Assembly (NCBI RefSeq): GCF_011050365.1
Contig: NZ_DRFV01000007.1
Span: forward strand, 116,001-180,000
Length of the DNA stretch: 64,000 bases
Source: Pseudohongiella sp.
GTDB lineage: Bacteria; Pseudomonadota; Gammaproteobacteria; Pseudomonadales; Pseudohongiellaceae
Reading direction: 5' to 3'
Part shown: positions 62,880-64,000 of the stretch, in pieces
Layout of the letters: every line of letters starts with the position of its first letter
Position numbering within the stretch: position 1 is the stretch's first letter
The notes under the pieces: generated by a model
What the model was told of the DNA's origin: nothing
Seen by the model: the letters and a program-made list of their open reading frames with translations, nothing else
Databases searched by the model: none
Position numbers and translations under genes: made by a program

Positions 62880-64000
62880 ATGAGCTATCAGGTACTTGCC
62901 AGGAAATGGCGCCCCCAGAATTTCAGTGAAATGGCCGGACAGGTTCATGTCCTGCAAACGCTGACGCACGCCCTTGAACAGCAGCGCCTGCATCACGCCT
63001 ACCTGTTCACCGGTACCCGGGGCGTGGGCAAGACCACAGTGGCCCGCATTCTGGCGCGCTGCCTCAACTGTGAGCAGGGCATCACAGCCACACCCTGCGG
63101 TCAATGCAATGCCTGCCGCGAAATCAGTGAAGGTCGTTTTATCGATCTGATCGAAGTCGATGCCGCCTCACGGACGCGCGTTGAGGATACCCGTGATTTG
63201 CTGGATAACGTGCAATATGCACCGGCACGCGGCCGATTCAAGGTCTATCTGATTGACGAAGTTCACATGTTGTCGACCCACAGTTTTAATGCCTTGCTGA
63301 AAACGCTGGAAGAACCACCGGCGCATGTGAAGTTTCTGCTGGCGACCACTGATCCGCAAAAGCTGCCGGTAACCGTGTTATCGCGCTGCCTGCAGTTCCA
63401 TCTGAAAAATCTGGCACCGGCGCAGATTGTGACCTACCTGCAATCGGTATTGGCAGCGGAGCAGATAGATTACGAAGAAGATGCTTTGTGGCAGCTTGGC
63501 CGCGCCGCCGGTGGCAGCATGCGGGATGCGTTGACGTTGCTGGATCAAAGTATTTCTTTTGGCGGCGGCAGCGTGCAGGTAGCGGCGGTGACATCGTTAC
63601 TGGGCACACCGGACCATGCTGCGGTGTTTGCTTTTCTGGATGCGCTGGCGCAGCGCGATGGCAATGCCCTGATGTCGGCAGTAGCCGCGTGCGCTGAGAA
63701 CAACCCGGACTATGGCCGCTTGCTGGAACAATTGCTCAGTGTCTGTCATCGTCTGGCACTGGCACAGGTGATGCCGGACGCGATAGACAACAGCGAAGGC
63801 GATCGTGAACAGATCAGGTCGCTGGCCGGCGCCTTTGCTGCCGAAGATGTTCAGCTGTATTACCAGATATGCGTGCAGAGTCTGCAGGATATGCCGCATT
63901 CGCCCAATACCCGAATCTGTTTTGAGATGGGTCTGCTGCGCATGCTGGCGTTCAGCCCGGACGTATTCGCCGGTGCGGCGGTAACCGGCAGCGAAAAAAA
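62880..64000 (+). CDS. dnaX: DNA polymerase III gamma/tau subunit (5' part; runs off the window)
   Basis: 373 complete codons, open to the last base. N-terminus SYQVLARKWRPQNFSEMAGQ, Walker A FTGTRGVGKTTVARIL (about 42-57), zinc Cys (CLNCEQG and CGQCNAC), Walker B VYLIDEVHMLSTHSFNALLK, arginine-finger SRC in LSRCLQFHLKN. Domain III ends near FEMGLLRMLAFSPD. The frame then runs into an A7 tract at 63994-64000. It is the motor of the clamp loader. ATG 62880 lacks a strong ribosome site. Confidence 0.95.
   Translation, partial: MSYQVLARKWRPQNFSEMAGQVHVLQTLTHALEQQRLHHAYLFTGTRGVGKTTVARILARCLNCEQGITATPCGQCNACREISEGRFIDLIEVDAASRTRVEDTRDLLDNVQYAPARGRFKVYLIDEVHMLSTHSFNALLKTLEEPPAHVKFLLATTDPQKLPVTVLSRCLQFHLKNLAPAQIVTYLQSVLAAEQIDYEEDALWQLGRAAGGSMRDALTLLDQSISFGGGSVQVAAVTSLLGTPDHAAVFAFLDALAQRDGNALMSAVAACAENNPDYGRLLEQLLSVCHRLALAQVMPDAIDNSEGDREQIRSLAGAFAAEDVQLYYQICVQSLQDMPHSPNTRICFEMGLLRMLAFSPDVFAGAAVTGSEK

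Overview
This window is a contiguous, gene-dense stretch of a chromosome from a gammaproteobacterium, most likely a free-living (probably marine) heterotroph. The evidence is the gene content and order: mltD-gloB-yafS-like-rnhA-dnaQ matches the E. coli order, tig-clpP-clpX-lon-hupB-ppiD is the classic proteostasis cluster, and ffs-dnaX, pdxB, alaA, ttcA, tusA, yheU, nudC, sohB, nfuA, queF and yadGH are all gammaproteobacterial housekeeping genes. No phage, insertion sequence, CRISPR array or plasmid function is visible.

Layout. 1-7 kb: recX, then a translationally coupled minus-strand trio (type-1-copper cupredoxin, DUF3034 outer-membrane-like protein, truncated-haemoglobin lipoprotein) divergent from a membrane class III nucleotide cyclase, then a family 9 glycosyltransferase and rfbB. 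7-15 kb: fadB without fadA, ttcA, yheU, tusA, a 5'-3' exonuclease, pdxB, alaA, msrB and a coupled beta-barrel-like protein. 15-19 kb: a poorly characterised module made of a Gly-rich membrane protein, a DUF6502 protein with a helix-turn-helix-like segment, and a divergent alpha/beta hydrolase whose nucleophile position is Asp. Two matching 17-bp palindromes lie in the divergent promoter region. 19-28 kb: trigger factor (with a Lys/Ala/Pro tail), ClpP, ClpX, Lon, HU and PpiD. 28-35.5 kb: a nine-gene Mrp/Mnh-type antiporter operon in the order E-F-G-(A C-terminal piece)-B-C-D-D-X-D, with no full-length MrpA. 35.5-46.2 kb: MltD, GloB, methyltransferase, RNase HI, DNA polymerase III epsilon, NudC, SohB, a YhdH/AcuI oxidoreductase, DUF934 plus sulfite/nitrite reductase, and small membrane proteins. 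46.2-55.8 kb: MetH, NfuA behind a near-consensus IscR type 1 site, a dimeric dUTPase, two orphan proteins, tRNA-Glu, the YadGH exporter and QueF. 55.8-56.5 kb: tRNA-Ser(GGA) followed by three tandem repeat units that each carry the last 19 nt of the tRNA, an architecture like the rtT repeats of the E. coli tyrT operon. 56.7-64 kb: a diguanylate cyclase, two overlapping tandem PQQ dehydrogenases, the SRP RNA gene ffs, and the 5' part of dnaX, which is cut by the window end within an A7 run in slippery-heptamer register.

The most unusual material is the DUF6502/palindrome/hydrolase module, the tRNA-Ser repeat array, the haemoglobin-cupredoxin-cyclase locus and the three-D-subunit antiporter. 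All calls come from reading the sequence and recalled family knowledge; no database search was run.
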